Shown piece by piece: positions 1-9,862 of a DNA stretch of 47,808 nucleotides (its first letter is position 1; every line of letters starts with the position of its first letter). Location: positions 1 through 47,808 of the forward strand of contig JAMFSE010000005.1 in the NCBI GenBank assembly GCA_026225115.1. The letters run 5' to 3'. Below the pieces are notes generated by a model, which saw nothing but the letters and a program-made list of their open reading frames with translations, did no database searches and was not told where the DNA came from. A program made the position numbers and the translations under genes. The DNA is from Rhodovastum atsumiense (lineage in GTDB: Bacteria; Pseudomonadota; Alphaproteobacteria; Acetobacterales; Acetobacteraceae).

Positions 1-56
1 CCCATGCCCCAGAGTAAAAAAGTTTTTTGGTTCTTTTTTTCAAAAAAGAACCGCTT
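1..56. repeat. Paired-hairpin intergenic element, copy A (cut by window edge)
   Basis: Right-hand part of the dispersed element seen complete at 39987-40118. Bases 1-12 match the right arm of the central palindrome of that copy (CCCATGCCCCAG). Bases 29-52 form a near-perfect A/T-rich hairpin (GGTTCTTTTTTT / CAAAAAAGAACC) that ends in CGCTT. The element stops 4 bp before the TAA of the minus-strand aminotransferase, so read on the minus strand it sits directly after that stop codon, like a transcription terminator. The left half lies outside the window. Confidence 0.75.
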
Positions 57-60
57 CCCT

Positions 61-1263
61 TTACTTCAAACCTTCACAAAATTCGGCAATCCTCGTGCAG
101 GCTTTTTGCAGGGTTTCGCTGGAGGTTGCGGTGCTGATGCGGATATGCGGGCTCATGGCGAAGGCGGCGCCCTGGACGGTGGCGACGTGGGCTTCGGCAA
201 GCAGGGTCATGGCGAAGCTTTCGTCGTTGGTGATGCGGATGCCGGATTGACTGGTTTTGCCGATGAAGACGGAGATATCCGGGAAGACGTAAAAGGCGCC
301 GTTGGGTTTGTGGCAGGACATGCCTCGGATTTCGGTAAGGGCGCTGACCACCAGGTCGCGGCGGGACTGGTAGGTGGCGGCGCGTTCGGCCAGAAATCCC
401 TGCGGGCCGTCGAGTGCCGCGGTAGCGGCGGCCTGGCCGATGGTGGAGACGCCGGAGGTGGCGGTGGCCTGCACGATCGTCATGGCTTTGATGAGCGCCG
501 CGGGCCCGGCGCAGAAGCCGATGCGCCAGCCGGTCATGGCGTAGGATTTGGAGACGCCGGTCATGGTGACGATGCGATCGGCGAGGTCGGGCGCGACGGC
601 GGCCAGCGTGGCGTAGGTGAAGCCGTCGAAGAGCAGGTGTTCGTAGATGTCGTCCGACAGCACCCAGATTTGCGGATGCCGCCGCAGGACCTCGGCGATG
701 GCGGCGAGCGTGGCGACGTTGCAGGCGGCGCCCGAAGGGTTGCTGGGGTAGTTGAGGAGCAGGAGTTTGCTGCGCGGCGTGATGGCGGCTTCCAGGGTTT
801 CCGGGCGGAGCACGAAGCCGTCGGATTGCGGGCATTTGATAAAGACTGGGATGCCGCCGGCGAATTGCACCGTCTGTTCATAGCCGGCCCAGGCCGGGGC
901 CGGGATGATGACCTCGTCGCCGGGGTCGATGACCGACATGATGGTGTTGAAGATGGCCTGTTTGCCGCCGTTGGTAATGAGGATGTTTTGTTCGGGGACG
1001 TCGAGTTTCTGGTCGCGGGCGTATTTGCGGCGCACCGCGGCTTTCAGGGCTTCGGTGCCGCCGATGGGCGGGTATTTGGTGTCGCCGCGCAGGGCGGCGG
1101 CGTTGGCGGCTGCGATCACGTGCGGCGGGGTTGGGAAATCCGGCTCACCGAGGGAGAGCGAAATGACGTCGTGGCCCTCGGCGCGCAGAGCGCGGGCCCG
1201 GGCGGTCATCGCGAAAGTGGCGGCGAGTTCGGTTTGCGCGAGGCGGGTGGATAGGCTTGGCAT
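61..1263 (-). CDS. aspC: Pyridoxal-phosphate aminotransferase, aspartate aminotransferase type
   Basis: A 400-residue class I/II aminotransferase of the prokaryotic aspartate aminotransferase (Ib) group, expected to move the amino group between aspartate and 2-oxoglutarate in the cytoplasm. Visible signatures: LGEPDFPTP near residues 38-46, the NYPSNPSGA motif at 171-179, the PLP-binding lysine in SKSYAMTGWRIGF (K239), and a C-terminal IRIS segment that supplies the carboxylate-binding arginine. Length is normal for the family. The ATG at 1263 has no clear Shine-Dalgarno sequence. It is the last gene of the minus-strand run that begins with edd, about 80 bp after the allophanate hydrolase, and its TAA abuts hairpin element copy A. 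The exact substrate (aspartate, or a broader or aromatic range) cannot be fixed from sequence. Confidence 0.88.
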   Translation of the reverse strand: MPSLSTRLAQTELAATFAMTARARALRAEGHDVISLSLGEPDFPTPPHVIAAANAAALRGDTKYPPIGGTEALKAAVRRKYARDQKLDVPEQNILITNGGKQAIFNTIMSVIDPGDEVIIPAPAWAGYEQTVQFAGGIPVFIKCPQSDGFVLRPETLEAAITPRSKLLLLNYPSNPSGAACNVATLAAIAEVLRRHPQIWVLSDDIYEHLLFDGFTYATLAAVAPDLADRIVTMTGVSKSYAMTGWRIGFCAGPAALIKAMTIVQATATSGVSTIGQAAATAALDGPQGFLAERAATYQSRRDLVVSALTEIRGMSCHKPNGAFYVFPDISVFIGKTSQSGIRITNDESFAMTLLAEAHVATVQGAAFAMSPHIRISTATSSETLQKACTRIAEFCEGLK

Positions 1264-1341
1264 GGCGGTTTAGTGCCATTGGGCCAGGGGCTAGGCAAAT
1301 GACTCTGTTCGAGGTCCCCGCGAAATTGCGCCCTGGCCGCC

Positions 1342-3114
1342 CTAGTTCAGCTTTTTGTAAGCCCGCCAGCCGCCGTAGGCGGTAATGTTCTCGGCGTTTT
1401 TCAGCGCATGGGCTTCGCAGAGAAAACCGGGATGTTCGCTGCCGTCGGCCAGGGTGACTTTGCCGATGCCCATCGGCGCCGGCAGGGCGGCGACGAAACG
1501 GGCGAAGCCGGCCGGGGAGAGCGACCATAATTCGACGGCGATGGGTGCGCCCGCATCGGCGCGAACCAGGCCGGGTTTGGGCGGCGTGGTGGCCAGGGCA
1601 AACAGTTTGTAATTGGGCGCGGTTGTTGTTTCCGCCAGTAATCTGGCGCCGAGCGCGGTCAGTTCGTGGTTCAACACCATGCCGGAGAGATGCGCGCCGG
1701 CGACCACCAGGGTTATCGCGTCATCGGACGGGTGGGACACGGAGGTGCCGGATTGGATGCGGGATTTTCCGGCGCCAGCACCCAAAGATTTGTGCAGCTG
1801 GTCGGCATAAGCGGCGAGCGCGTGTTCCGAGAAAGCCGGGCCGACCAGGGTGACCCCGGCGGCAAGACCCTCGGTGGTAAAGCCGGCCGGCAGCGCGATG
1901 GCCGCCAGGTCCATCAGATTGACGAAATTGGTGTAGGTGCCGAGCACGGAGTTGCGGGCAATCGGCTGCTCCGTGAGTTCGGCGACCGTGTAGATGGTGG
2001 GCGCGGTGGGCAGCAGCAGAATATCGCATTTTGCCAGCTCGGCTTTTGCAGCGCTCCGTAACGCTTGCAGGCGATAGATATCGTTGAACAGATCGGCGGC
2101 GGAGAATTTTGTGGCGCTTTCGATGATGGCGCGGACCGAGGGATCAAAATCATCGGCGTTGGATTTGAAGAAGGGTGCGACGGCGGCGAGACGCTCGGCG
2201 ACGAAGGCGCCGCCATAGAGCGATTGGGCGATCTCCAGGAACGGTTCGTAATCGATCGTCTGTTCGGTCCAGCCAAGCGCGCAAGCGGCGGCGATGGCGG
2301 CATCGTAAAGTTTTTCGGTCTGGGCATTGCCCGCGAATTGCCGATGCGCGGGCGCCAGCGTGCCAAAAACGGGCTTTTCCGGCAGCAGGGTGGTCGCGGG
2401 GGGCCGGGAGTAGCAATCCGCGGCGTCAAAACCTTCGGCGATGGTGAGGATACCGAGCGCATCGGCCGCCGAATTTGCAAAGATGCTGATACAATCAAGG
2501 GATTTGCAGGCAGGAACCATGCCGGCAGCACTCAGGCGGCCGATGGTGGGTTTAAGGCCGATCAGGTTATTGATGCCGGCGGGCACCCGGCCTGAGCCGG
2601 CTGTGTCGGTGCCAAGGGCGAAGCAGGCGAGGCCGGCGCCGACCGTGACCGCCGATCCGGAGGAGGAGCCGCCGGAGATGTATTCCGGATTGAAGACCGA
2701 ACGCGGCGCGCCGTAAGGCGAGCGGGTACCGTTCAGCCCGGTTGCAAACTGATCGAGATTGGTTTTGCCGAGCACGATCGCACCGGCCGCACGCAGCTTG
2801 GCCACCACGGTGGCGTCCGCCGTTGGCGCGTAGGCGAATGCCGGACAGGCGGCGGAGGTCGGGATGCCGGCGACGTCGATATTGTCCTTGACCGCAAAGG
2901 GGATGCCGAACAGCGGCAAGGCGTCGATTTGGGCGAGGTCCAGTTTTGCGGCCTGGCCGAGGATTTCCGCGCGATCGAAGCGGGAGATGAAAACGGCCTT
3001 GTCGGTGTAGGAATCGATACGATCCAGCAATTCCGTGAACAGTACGGTGGGGCTCAGTGTACCGGCGCGATAGGCCGCGTGGATGGAGGCGATGTCCAGC
3101 AATTCAGGGAGCAT
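1342..3114 (-). CDS. atzF: Allophanate hydrolase, amidase-signature family
   Basis: A 590-residue protein with an N-terminal amidase-signature domain and a C-terminal domain of about 120 residues typical of AtzF/DUR1-type allophanate hydrolases, which split allophanate to ammonia and CO2. The Ser-cisSer-Lys triad is visible: K76 in FAVKDNID, S150 in GGSSSGS and the nucleophile S174 in GTDTAGSGR. The C-terminal part (PGFLCEAHAL, ending YGGWRAYKKLN) matches the family's tail. The ATG overlaps the pgi stop by one base (TAATG), so I start here; the frame stays open further upstream inside pgi, but that is overlap. Odd: there is no urea carboxylase or urea transporter nearby, and the gene follows sugar-catabolic genes. 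It could instead act on another small amide. Confidence 0.85.
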   Translation of the reverse strand: MLPELLDIASIHAAYRAGTLSPTVLFTELLDRIDSYTDKAVFISRFDRAEILGQAAKLDLAQIDALPLFGIPFAVKDNIDVAGIPTSAACPAFAYAPTADATVVAKLRAAGAIVLGKTNLDQFATGLNGTRSPYGAPRSVFNPEYISGGSSSGSAVTVGAGLACFALGTDTAGSGRVPAGINNLIGLKPTIGRLSAAGMVPACKSLDCISIFANSAADALGILTIAEGFDAADCYSRPPATTLLPEKPVFGTLAPAHRQFAGNAQTEKLYDAAIAAACALGWTEQTIDYEPFLEIAQSLYGGAFVAERLAAVAPFFKSNADDFDPSVRAIIESATKFSAADLFNDIYRLQALRSAAKAELAKCDILLLPTAPTIYTVAELTEQPIARNSVLGTYTNFVNLMDLAAIALPAGFTTEGLAAGVTLVGPAFSEHALAAYADQLHKSLGAGAGKSRIQSGTSVSHPSDDAITLVVAGAHLSGMVLNHELTALGARLLAETTTAPNYKLFALATTPPKPGLVRADAGAPIAVELWSLSPAGFARFVAALPAPMGIGKVTLADGSEHPGFLCEAHALKNAENITAYGGWRAYKKLN

Positions 3115-4682
3115 TATTTCTTCACCAGATATTCGAGAAGACCGGCTGTCGATGAATCGAGGCCGGTGGCCGGCTTTTCGCCTTTGACAACCGGCAGCAA
3201 ATTGGTTGCGAGTTCCTTGCCGAGTTCCACGCCCCATTGGTCGAAGGCGTTGATGTCCCAGATGGCGGCTTCGACGAAGACGCGATGTTCGTACAAGGCG
3301 ATCAGGCGGCCGAGCGTGCGCGGCGTCAGCTTGGGGTAGGCCAGCGTGATCGAGGGCCGGTTGCCGGGGAAGACGCGGTGCGGGTTGCCCTTGGCTTGCG
3401 CCAGGGTGCGGCCTTTCATCAAAGCCTCGCTTTGGGCGAGGCAATTGGCGATGAGCAGGTTATGATGGTCCTCCATCATCGCTTCATGGCCGTTCGCCGC
3501 GATCAGGAATTCGCAGGGGATAACGTCGGTGCCCTGATGCAGCAGCTGGTAGAAGGCGTGCTGGCCGTTGGTGCCGGGCTCACCCCAGACTTGCGGGCCG
3601 GTGGCGCGCAGGACGGGCTCGCCGGATTTGGTCACGCTTTTGCCGTTGGATTCCATGTCGAGCTGCTGCAGGTAGGCCGGAAAGCGGGCGAGCCGCTGGT
3701 CGTAGGGCAGCACGGCGCGGGCACTGAAGCCGCAGATATCGCGATGCCAGATGCCAATCAAAGCGAGCAGGATGGGGAGGTTTTTCTCGGCCGGGCAATC
3801 GCGAAAATGGATATCCATTTCATGCGCGCCGGCCAGGAATTTTTCGAAATTCGCCGGACCGATGGCGATGATGACCGCGAGCCCGATGGCGGACCAGACC
3901 GAGTAGCGGCCGCCGACCCAGTCCCAGAATCCGAAGATGCGGTTCGGCTGAATGCCGAAGGCGGCAACCTTGTCCACGGCGGTGGAAATGGCGGCGAAAT
4001 GGGCGCCGACGGCGGCCTCGCCCAGGCTGCCCGCAATCCAGCCGCGGGCGGAACGGGCGTTGGTCATCGTCTCGATGGTGGTGAAGGTTTTGGAGGCGAT
4101 GAGGACCAAACTGCGGGCGGGATCGAGCTGCTCAATGGTGTCGGCCAGATGTGCTGCATCGACATTCGAGACGAAATGGATCTTTGGGCCGTCATGGTAG
4201 GGCGCCAGCGCCAGCGTCACCATGGCCGGTCCGAGGTCGGAGCCGCCGATGCCGATATTGATGACATCGGTGAAGGGCTTGCCATCGGCGGCGGCGATTT
4301 TTCCGCTGCGGATGGCATCGGCAAAACTGTAGAGCGCGGCAAGGCTTTTCCGGATTTCCGGCATGACGTCGGCGCCATCGGTGAAGACCGGCGTGCTGGC
4401 GCTGTTGCGCAAGGCGGTGTGCAGCACCGCGCGATTCTCGGTGGTGTTGATCCTATCACCCGCGAACATCGCGGCGCGTTTTTCAGCGACGCCCGACGCG
4501 GCGGCGAGACTTAGCAGGCGCTGCAATATTTCCGGCGTGAAATGGGTTTTTGAATAATCCAGCAGCAGATCATCCAGCGATGCCGAATATTCCGTGAAGC
4601 GGCCGGGGTTTTCGGAAAACAGGGTTTTGAGGTCTTTGGAGGTTTCGCGAAGTGCGGCGAGCTCTGTCCAAAGATCGTTCAT
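3114..4682 (-). CDS. pgi: Glucose-6-phosphate isomerase
   Basis: A 522-residue phosphoglucose isomerase interconverting glucose 6-phosphate and fructose 6-phosphate. Signatures: [11 protein letters not shown] (sugar-phosphate loop), the [11 protein letters not shown] stretch, DMESNGK, and [13 protein letters not shown], which carries the catalytic Glu/His region. Length fits the longer proteobacterial form. It starts 3 bp after the eda stop and overlaps the next gene by one base, so it is translated within the edd-eda-pgi operon. In an organism using the Entner-Doudoroff route this enzyme would return fructose 6-phosphate to the 6-phosphogluconate branch or supply cell-wall precursors. Confidence 0.95.
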   Translation of the reverse strand: MNDLWTELAALRETSKDLKTLFSENPGRFTEYSASLDDLLLDYSKTHFTPEILQRLLSLAAASGVAEKRAAMFAGDRINTTENRAVLHTALRNSASTPVFTDGADVMPEIRKSLAALYSFADAIRSGKIAAADGKPFTDVINIGIGGSDLGPAMVTLALAPYHDGPKIHFVSNVDAAHLADTIEQLDPARSLVLIASKTFTTIETMTNARSARGWIAGSLGEAAVGAHFAAISTAVDKVAAFGIQPNRIFGFWDWVGGRYSVWSAIGLAVIIAIGPANFEKFLAGAHEMDIHFRDCPAEKNLPILLALIGIWHRDICGFSARAVLPYDQRLARFPAYLQQLDMESNGKSVTKSGEPVLRATGPQVWGEPGTNGQHAFYQLLHQGTDVIPCEFLIAANGHEAMMEDHHNLLIANCLAQSEALMKGRTLAQAKGNPHRVFPGNRPSITLAYPKLTPRTLGRLIALYEHRVFVEAAIWDINAFDQWGVELGKELATNLLPVVKGEKPATGLDSSTAGLLEYLVKK

Positions 4683-4685
4683 AGG

Positions 4686-5333
4686 CTACATGCTCCGCCG
4701 GTATTCATGAAGCGCCGCGGCCTTCATTGCAGCTGCAGTGATAGCAGACCAATCGGAGGCGGCAATGGTCTTTCGGTTGACCATCCAGGAGCCGCCGACG
4801 CAGATGACATTGGGTAGTTTGAGGTAGCTGGGCGCCGAGTCGAGCGTAATGCCGCCGGTGGGGCAGAAGCGCAGCTGCGGCAGCGGCGAGGCAATGGCGG
4901 CGAGATAGGCAGCTCCTCCGGCCGGCTCCGCCGGAAAGAGCTTAGCGAAGCGGTAGCCGCGCTCGATGAGAACCATCGCCTCGGAGGCGGTGGCGATGCC
5001 GGGCAGCAGCGTGACTGCCCCGCCTGCCGCGGCGTCGAGAAGTTTTGGCGTCGCACCCGGCGAGACCGCGAAACGGGCGCCGGCTTTGGTCACGTCGGCG
5101 AGCTGCGCGGCATCCAGCACGGTGCCGGCACCGACGATGGCGTCGGGCACTTCCGCCGCGATGGCGCGAATGGCTTCCAGCCCGGCCTGCGTGCGCAAGG
5201 TGATTTCGATCACCGGCAGGCCGCCGGCGACCAGCGCACGCGCCAGCGGCACCGCCTGCGTAAGGTCGTCGATGATGACGACCGGGATGACGGGTGCGGC
5301 CAGCAGGATGGTTTCCAGATCCGGTGGGCTCAT
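4686..5333 (-). CDS. eda: KDPG/KHG aldolase (2-dehydro-3-deoxy-6-phosphogluconate aldolase)
   Basis: A 215-residue class I aldolase that cleaves KDPG to pyruvate and glyceraldehyde 3-phosphate, the last step of the Entner-Doudoroff pathway. E43 in VIEITLR is the catalytic glutamate and K131 in FAKLFPAE the Schiff-base lysine; GAGTVLD and the CPTGGI phosphate loop are also present. The start is set at the ATG whose first bases overlap the edd TGA (ATGA, 4 bp). A longer open frame upstream would only read into edd. It is directly coupled to edd and followed after 3 bp by pgi. Confidence 0.95.
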   Translation of the reverse strand: MSPPDLETILLAAPVIPVVIIDDLTQAVPLARALVAGGLPVIEITLRTQAGLEAIRAIAAEVPDAIVGAGTVLDAAQLADVTKAGARFAVSPGATPKLLDAAAGGAVTLLPGIATASEAMVLIERGYRFAKLFPAEPAGGAAYLAAIASPLPQLRFCPTGGITLDSAPSYLKLPNVICVGGSWMVNRKTIAASDWSAITAAAMKAAALHEYRRSM

Positions 5334-7171
5334 GCGGCCAGCTCCGTCGCGGTGAGACTGCTGAAGATGGTGCCGCCGGTGTCGGCGGTGCTGGCATTGG
5401 CGCGAAACGTCTGGAACAGCTCGCGGCCGGTTCCCCACTGATAGGCGGAGAGATCGGCGGTGGCGGCGGTGCGCGCCGCCCATTCGGCCGGATCGACCAG
5501 CACCGTCAAATGGCCGTTGGTGCCATCGACGCGGACGATGTCGCCGTCGCGGATCTTGGCGATCGGGCCGCCGTCGGCGGCTTCCGGCGTCACATGAATG
5601 GCGGAGGGCACTTTGCCGGAGGCGCCCGACAGCCGGCCATCGGTGACCAGAGCAACTTTGTAGCCGCGATCCTGCAGCACGCCCAAGGGCGGCATCAGCC
5701 GGTGTAGTTCCGGCATGCCATTGGCTTTCGGGCCCTGGAAGCGGACCACGACCACGGTGTCCTGATTCAGCTCGTTTGCCCTGAAGGCGGCCTGCACCTC
5801 CTCCTGGTCATGGAAGACACGGGCGGGGGCTTCGATGATGTGACGCTCCGGCGCCACCGCGGAGGTTTTGATGACGGCGCGGCCGAGATCGCCATCCAGC
5901 ACCCGCAGCCCGCCGGTCGGCTGGAACGGATTTTTGGTCCCGCGCAGCACCGTCTCGTCGCCGCTGGTCTCGGCCGCCGGATGCCATTGCACATGGCCGT
6001 CCGCATCGATGAAGGGTTCGGTGGCATAGGCCGAAAGCCCGGCGCCGAAGACGGTTTGCACGTCTTCATGCAGCAGCCCGGCGGCGAGCAGTTCGCGAAT
6101 GATAAAACCCATGCCGCCGGCGGCGTGGAAGTGATTCACATCGGCGGTGCCGTTGGGATAGATGCGGGTGAGCTGCGGGGTGACCTCTGCCAGGTCGGAC
6201 AAATCCTGCCAGGTAAGGATGATGCCGGCGGCGGCGGCCATGACGATCAGATGCAGCGTGTGATTGGTCGAGCCGCCGGTGGCGTGCAGGCCGATGACGC
6301 CGTTGACGAAGGCTTTTTCGTCCAGCATCCGGCCGATCGGAGAAAAATCATTGCCGGCGGCGGTAATCGCCATCGCCCGTTTGGCGGCGGCATGCGTCAG
6401 CGCGTCGCGCAGCGGGGTGTTGGGGTTGATGAAGGCGGCGCCCGGCAGATGCAGGCCCATGATTTCCATCATCATCTGGTTGGTATTGGCGGTGCCGTAA
6501 AACGTGCAGGTGCCGGGGCTGTGATAGGATTTGGATTCCGCCTCCAGCAGATCGGCGCGGGTCACCTTGCCCTCGGCATAGAGCTGGCGGATTTTGTTCT
6601 TTTCGGAATTTGGCAGGCCGGAGGGCATCGGGCCGCCGGGGATGAACACCGCCGGCAGATGGCCAAAGCTCAGCGCGCCGACCAGCAGGCCGGGGACGAT
6701 TTTGTCGCAGATGCCGAGATAGACGGCGGCATCAAACGTGGCGTGCGATAGGGCGACGGCGGTGGAAAGGGCGATGACATCGCGCGAGAACAGGGAAAGC
6801 TCCATGCCGGTCTCGCCCTGGGTGATGCCGTCGCACATGGCCGGCACGCCGCCCGCCACCATCGCCACGCCGCCCGCCTCGCGCGCGGCGGCGCGGATGA
6901 GATCCGGAAACCGTTCATAGGGCTGGTGGGCGGAGAGCATGTCGTTATAGGCGGTGACGATGCCGAGGCTGGCGCCGTCGCCGGAGCGCAGAACCGCTTT
7001 GTCGTCCGGCGCGCAGGCGGCGAACCCATGCGCCTGGTTGGCGCAGCCAAGCGCCCGGCGGTGCGGCTTGGCATCCACCGCGGCACTGATACGGGCGAGA
7101 TAAGCGGCGCGCGACGCACTGCTGCGGGCGGCAATGCGGGCGGTTACGTCGTGGATGCGCGGATTAAGCAT
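5330..7171 (-). CDS. edd: 6-phosphogluconate dehydratase
   Basis: A 613-residue IlvD/Edd-family iron-sulfur dehydratase converting 6-phosphogluconate to KDPG, the first committed Entner-Doudoroff step. Family signatures: [18 protein letters not shown] and GICDKIVPG (cluster cysteines), [31 protein letters not shown], and [15 protein letters not shown] near the C-terminus. Length matches Edd rather than the shorter IlvD. It is first in its minus-strand operon. The leader holds a hairpin that takes in part of the Shine-Dalgarno (see 7180-7203). No zwf or pgl lies next to it in this window. Confidence 0.95.
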   Translation of the reverse strand: MLNPRIHDVTARIAARSSASRAAYLARISAAVDAKPHRRALGCANQAHGFAACAPDDKAVLRSGDGASLGIVTAYNDMLSAHQPYERFPDLIRAAAREAGGVAMVAGGVPAMCDGITQGETGMELSLFSRDVIALSTAVALSHATFDAAVYLGICDKIVPGLLVGALSFGHLPAVFIPGGPMPSGLPNSEKNKIRQLYAEGKVTRADLLEAESKSYHSPGTCTFYGTANTNQMMMEIMGLHLPGAAFINPNTPLRDALTHAAAKRAMAITAAGNDFSPIGRMLDEKAFVNGVIGLHATGGSTNHTLHLIVMAAAAGIILTWQDLSDLAEVTPQLTRIYPNGTADVNHFHAAGGMGFIIRELLAAGLLHEDVQTVFGAGLSAYATEPFIDADGHVQWHPAAETSGDETVLRGTKNPFQPTGGLRVLDGDLGRAVIKTSAVAPERHIIEAPARVFHDQEEVQAAFRANELNQDTVVVVRFQGPKANGMPELHRLMPPLGVLQDRGYKVALVTDGRLSGASGKVPSAIHVTPEAADGGPIAKIRDGDIVRVDGTNGHLTVLVDPAEWAARTAATADLSAYQWGTGRELFQTFRANASTADTGGTIFSSLTATELAA

Positions 7172-7179
7172 GGGAATCT

Positions 7180-7203
7180 CCTACCGGCACTTGGCCCGGT
7201 AGG
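7180..7203 (-). promoter_or_regulatory. Leader hairpin covering the edd ribosome binding site
   Basis: On the minus strand CCTACCGG pairs perfectly with CCGGTAGG across an 8-base loop. The right arm supplies the AGG of the AGGAG Shine-Dalgarno, which lies 6 bases before the edd ATG. A folded leader would therefore hide part of the ribosome site. Whether this is a regulated switch or chance is unknown. Confidence 0.5.
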
Positions 7204-7286
7204 ATCAAGATAAGCGATTCCGCTTCGAAAAAAAGAATTACTTGCCGCGTGCCCGTGCGCGCCGCGCGTTTGTAAAAACCGGCGCG

Positions 7287-8258
7287 TTAAAACTGGCCGT
7301 GAATGCCGACCTTCATCGACTGCCCATCGCCGAAAATCATCAGCCCATAATCGGATTGCGGAAACAGCCGGCGGGTGACGTCGGCGGTCAACCAACCAAT
7401 AAATGCGCCGCCGACAGCATCAGAGGCCCAGTGCCCGTCCTGTGAGGCAACCCGCGCCAGCCCAACGGCGACCGGAAGCGTATAGAGCCAAGGCTGATGA
7501 TATAATTCCGCGTAGGGTGTCACCAGCGCAAACGCCAATGCGGTATGGCCGGACGGGAAGGACGAGGTACCCGAGCCGCCGCCCGGAAACACCGCACCGA
7601 GGCTATGCAGCTGGCTGGGATTGCTGAAAGGGTGAAAGACAAACGGGTCACTACCCTCGCCGCCCGGCCTCTCCCGGCCGATTGCGTATTTGAGCCCCAG
7701 GGATTCCACGGTAACCGCGGCTGCGGCGGTAAAGGCGACGGAAGACGCATGCGCCATCTCCGGATCGGAGATCGGGCTTTGCACCATGGTCAGGCCGGCA
7801 TAGGCCAAGGGTGCGATTTCCAGAATGTCAGCCAGCTTCAGCGCCACATTCTTCCGGGTATTATAGCTGATATGCGTCACGACGTAATTATTGACGCTAC
7901 GGTCGACGGTCATCGTCACGCCGGTCGCCACGATGCCCATGCCGGCAATAGCCCAATCGTTTTCATACCAGGGCGTCGGCGCATTATAGGGCTGGTAGTT
8001 TGGCGGCGGCAGGGTGTCGACAAGATTGCTGTCGATGACCGGCGACGTCGTTGGGGCCGAATGCGATTCAATGACGGCGCTGCCCGATGACACCGATTTC
8101 GTCACGCCATCGACCGGCGGCATGAAATATGCCGGGCTGCCCGCCGGGGGAATATCTGTCGGGGTCGCTACCTGGGCCGTCGGCTGTTGCGCTTGCGCAA
8201 ATCCAGGCAGACCAAGCAGTAGGCACGTGGATAGTGTAACGCCAACGCAAAACTTCAC
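7287..8258 (-). CDS. Secreted PAP2-superfamily phosphatase
   Basis: A 323-residue protein starting at a GTG preceded by a good Shine-Dalgarno (GGGGGAGA). The first about 22 residues form a signal peptide ending near GFAQAQQ. After a low-complexity linker comes a PAP2 (acid phosphatase/vanadium haloperoxidase) domain with all three motifs: KYAIGRERP (KX6RP), SFPSGH, and RVASQDGHW followed by SDAVGG. Members remove phosphate from lipids (phosphatidate, undecaprenyl diphosphate) or soluble esters; the signal peptide puts the activity outside the cytoplasm. The in-frame extension to 8333 lacks a ribosome site and would bury the signal peptide, so I rejected it. The substrate cannot be told. Confidence 0.8.
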   Translation of the reverse strand: MKFCVGVTLSTCLLLGLPGFAQAQQPTAQVATPTDIPPAGSPAYFMPPVDGVTKSVSSGSAVIESHSAPTTSPVIDSNLVDTLPPPNYQPYNAPTPWYENDWAIAGMGIVATGVTMTVDRSVNNYVVTHISYNTRKNVALKLADILEIAPLAYAGLTMVQSPISDPEMAHASSVAFTAAAAVTVESLGLKYAIGRERPGGEGSDPFVFHPFSNPSQLHSLGAVFPGGGSGTSSFPSGHTALAFALVTPYAELYHQPWLYTLPVAVGLARVASQDGHWASDAVGGAFIGWLTADVTRRLFPQSDYGLMIFGDGQSMKVGIHGQF

Positions 8259-8426
8259 GTCCAAAATCTCCCCCAGACCCACCCAAAACCGTCGCCATCC
8301 CACAGGCGCCGGGTATCCCCAGGAACAATACAAAGTTCCGGCTGTCCAGCATACGAATATTAATTAATGCTTCTCGCTCTCAAGCCATGCGCTCCTGGCC
8401 GAGCCAGCGGATCGGCGCCTGTCCGC

Positions 8427-8462
8427 AGTATAATGCCGTAACATTTCTCTCATCATGTAACA
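8427..8462 (-). promoter_or_regulatory. Possible promoter with direct repeats upstream of the PAP2 gene
   Basis: On the minus strand there is a good -10 hexamer TATACT (8427-8432) but no good -35. Two direct repeats, TGTTACG (8437-8443) and TGTTACA (8456-8462), lie 19 bp apart over the -35 area, as an activator or repressor site might. It would give a leader of about 160 nt. Suggestive only. The rest of 8259-8486 shows nothing I can name. Confidence 0.3.
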
Positions 8463-8486
8463 ATCTTATACTAAAACTCCTTCAAA

Positions 8487-9848
8487 TCACGAAGAAAGAA
8501 TGGGCAGCCAGACGGTAAATGTCGTGCCCACGCCCTCAATGCTTTCGATCACCAGCCGGCCGCGATGGCGATTGACGACATGTTTGACGATGGCAAGACC
8601 GAGGCCGGTGCCGCCGACGGCGCGTGAACGGCCCTTGTCGACGCGGTAAAATCGTTCTGTCAGGCGCGGAATATGCTCCCGTGCAATGCCGGCGCCGTCA
8701 TCGGCGACGCTGATCAGCACGCCGGCCGGCTCAAAGCGCTGATCGCCCGCCGCCGGCGCCGCGGTGACTTTGATGCGGCCGCCGCGCTTGCCATATTTAA
8801 TGGCGTTATCGAGGAGATTGGTGAACAATTGGGTCAGCTGGTCGGTATCCGCCGGCACCCTGGGCAGGTCCTTTGGAATTGCCACATCGATATGGGCGGC
8901 GTTGGCCTTCAGCATGGGCTCCAGCCCGGCGATGATCCGTTCCAGCAGCGGTGGCAGGAACAGGATTTCTTCCGGCGGCTGGTGTTCGCTGATCTCGATC
9001 CGCGACAGGCTGAGCAGATCGGCGATGACCCGTTGCATCCGCATCGCCTGTTCCGCCATGATACCCAGAAACCGTTGCTGGGCCTCGACATCGTCGGCCG
9101 CCGGGCCGCGCAGGGTTTCGATAAAGCCGATCAGGCTGGCCAATGGCGTGCGTAATTCATGGCTGGAATTGGCGACGAAATCGGCCCGCATTTTCTCGAT
9201 GCTGCGCTCGCGCGTGCGGTCGGTGACAAGAATATAGGTGGGGCCGCCGACCGGGATGACCGTGGCGTCCAGATCGCGCGGCACCGGCACCGCCAGGACG
9301 ATGCTCTTGCGCACCGGCTGCGACGTTTGCGCGGCTTCGGCAAGGGCCGCCCGCAGTTCGGGATGGCGCAGCAAGGCCGCGGTTTCAGTACCAAAAGCCG
9401 ATACCGCGCTGGCGTTGCGCCAGTTTACCGCCCCGGCTTCGTCCAACCCCAGTAACGGGTCGGGCAGCCGTTCGAGCAATGCATGATCGGCGGCCGCCGC
9501 GTTGCGCAGCCTGGCGCGGCGCAGTTGCTCGGTCCGGATCAGATTAATGACCTCCTGCCCAAGCGAACGCATGCCCGGCACCAGCAGGACGGTCTCAGGA
9601 GGCATTTTATCGTCATCCGCCCGCAACGCGTTGACCAGCCTGGCCATTACCGTGATGTCGCGCCCCAGCAAGGCGCCAAAACCGAGTGCGACGATGGCGC
9701 AAATGCCCCAGCTGAGCAGGCCCGGCAGCCAATCCAAGGCGCCAAAGCTCACCAGCAGGCCGAAAATAAGCGTCGGCAACGCTCCCAGGGCCAGCATGAA
9801 CGCCAATGCAGCGGGCCAAGAGCTACGGCTTAGCCGGGCCTCCCTCAT
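8487..9848 (-). CDS. phoR: Membrane sensor histidine kinase, PhoR-like
   Basis: A 453-residue kinase with two N-terminal membrane helices (about 12-35 and 40-62), a PAS-like segment (about 120-210), a dimerisation domain with the phosphorylated histidine H230 in FVANSSHELRTPL, and a HATPase domain with its N-box (LLDNAIKYGK) and G-box (ADDGAGI, GGTGLGLAIVKHVVNRH). This order, with a tiny periplasmic loop and cytoplasmic PAS, is that of PhoR, the phosphate-starvation sensor. No response regulator, pstSCAB or phoU lies beside it, so it is an orphan here. It starts 14 bp after lppC and may be transcribed with it. The name is by architecture; another envelope sensor is possible. Confidence 0.7.
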   Translation of the reverse strand: MREARLSRSSWPAALAFMLALGALPTLIFGLLVSFGALDWLPGLLSWGICAIVALGFGALLGRDITVMARLVNALRADDDKMPPETVLLVPGMRSLGQEVINLIRTEQLRRARLRNAAAADHALLERLPDPLLGLDEAGAVNWRNASAVSAFGTETAALLRHPELRAALAEAAQTSQPVRKSIVLAVPVPRDLDATVIPVGGPTYILVTDRTRERSIEKMRADFVANSSHELRTPLASLIGFIETLRGPAADDVEAQQRFLGIMAEQAMRMQRVIADLLSLSRIEISEHQPPEEILFLPPLLERIIAGLEPMLKANAAHIDVAIPKDLPRVPADTDQLTQLFTNLLDNAIKYGKRGGRIKVTAAPAAGDQRFEPAGVLISVADDGAGIAREHIPRLTERFYRVDKGRSRAVGGTGLGLAIVKHVVNRHRGRLVIESIEGVGTTFTVWLPILSS

Positions 9849-9862
9849 GCCGCCGGGCTCAT

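Noticed and set aside
4-1254. A 416-codon plus-strand open frame over the aminotransferase
   Set aside because: Composition is extremely Gly/Asp/Arg-rich with no domain, the typical shadow of a GC-rich gene on the other strand; the minus frame has clear aminotransferase motifs.
8427-8462. A Pho box upstream of the PAP2 phosphatase
   Set aside because: The TGTTAC repeats are 19 bp apart, not 11, and lack the GTCA core; kept only as a generic direct repeat.
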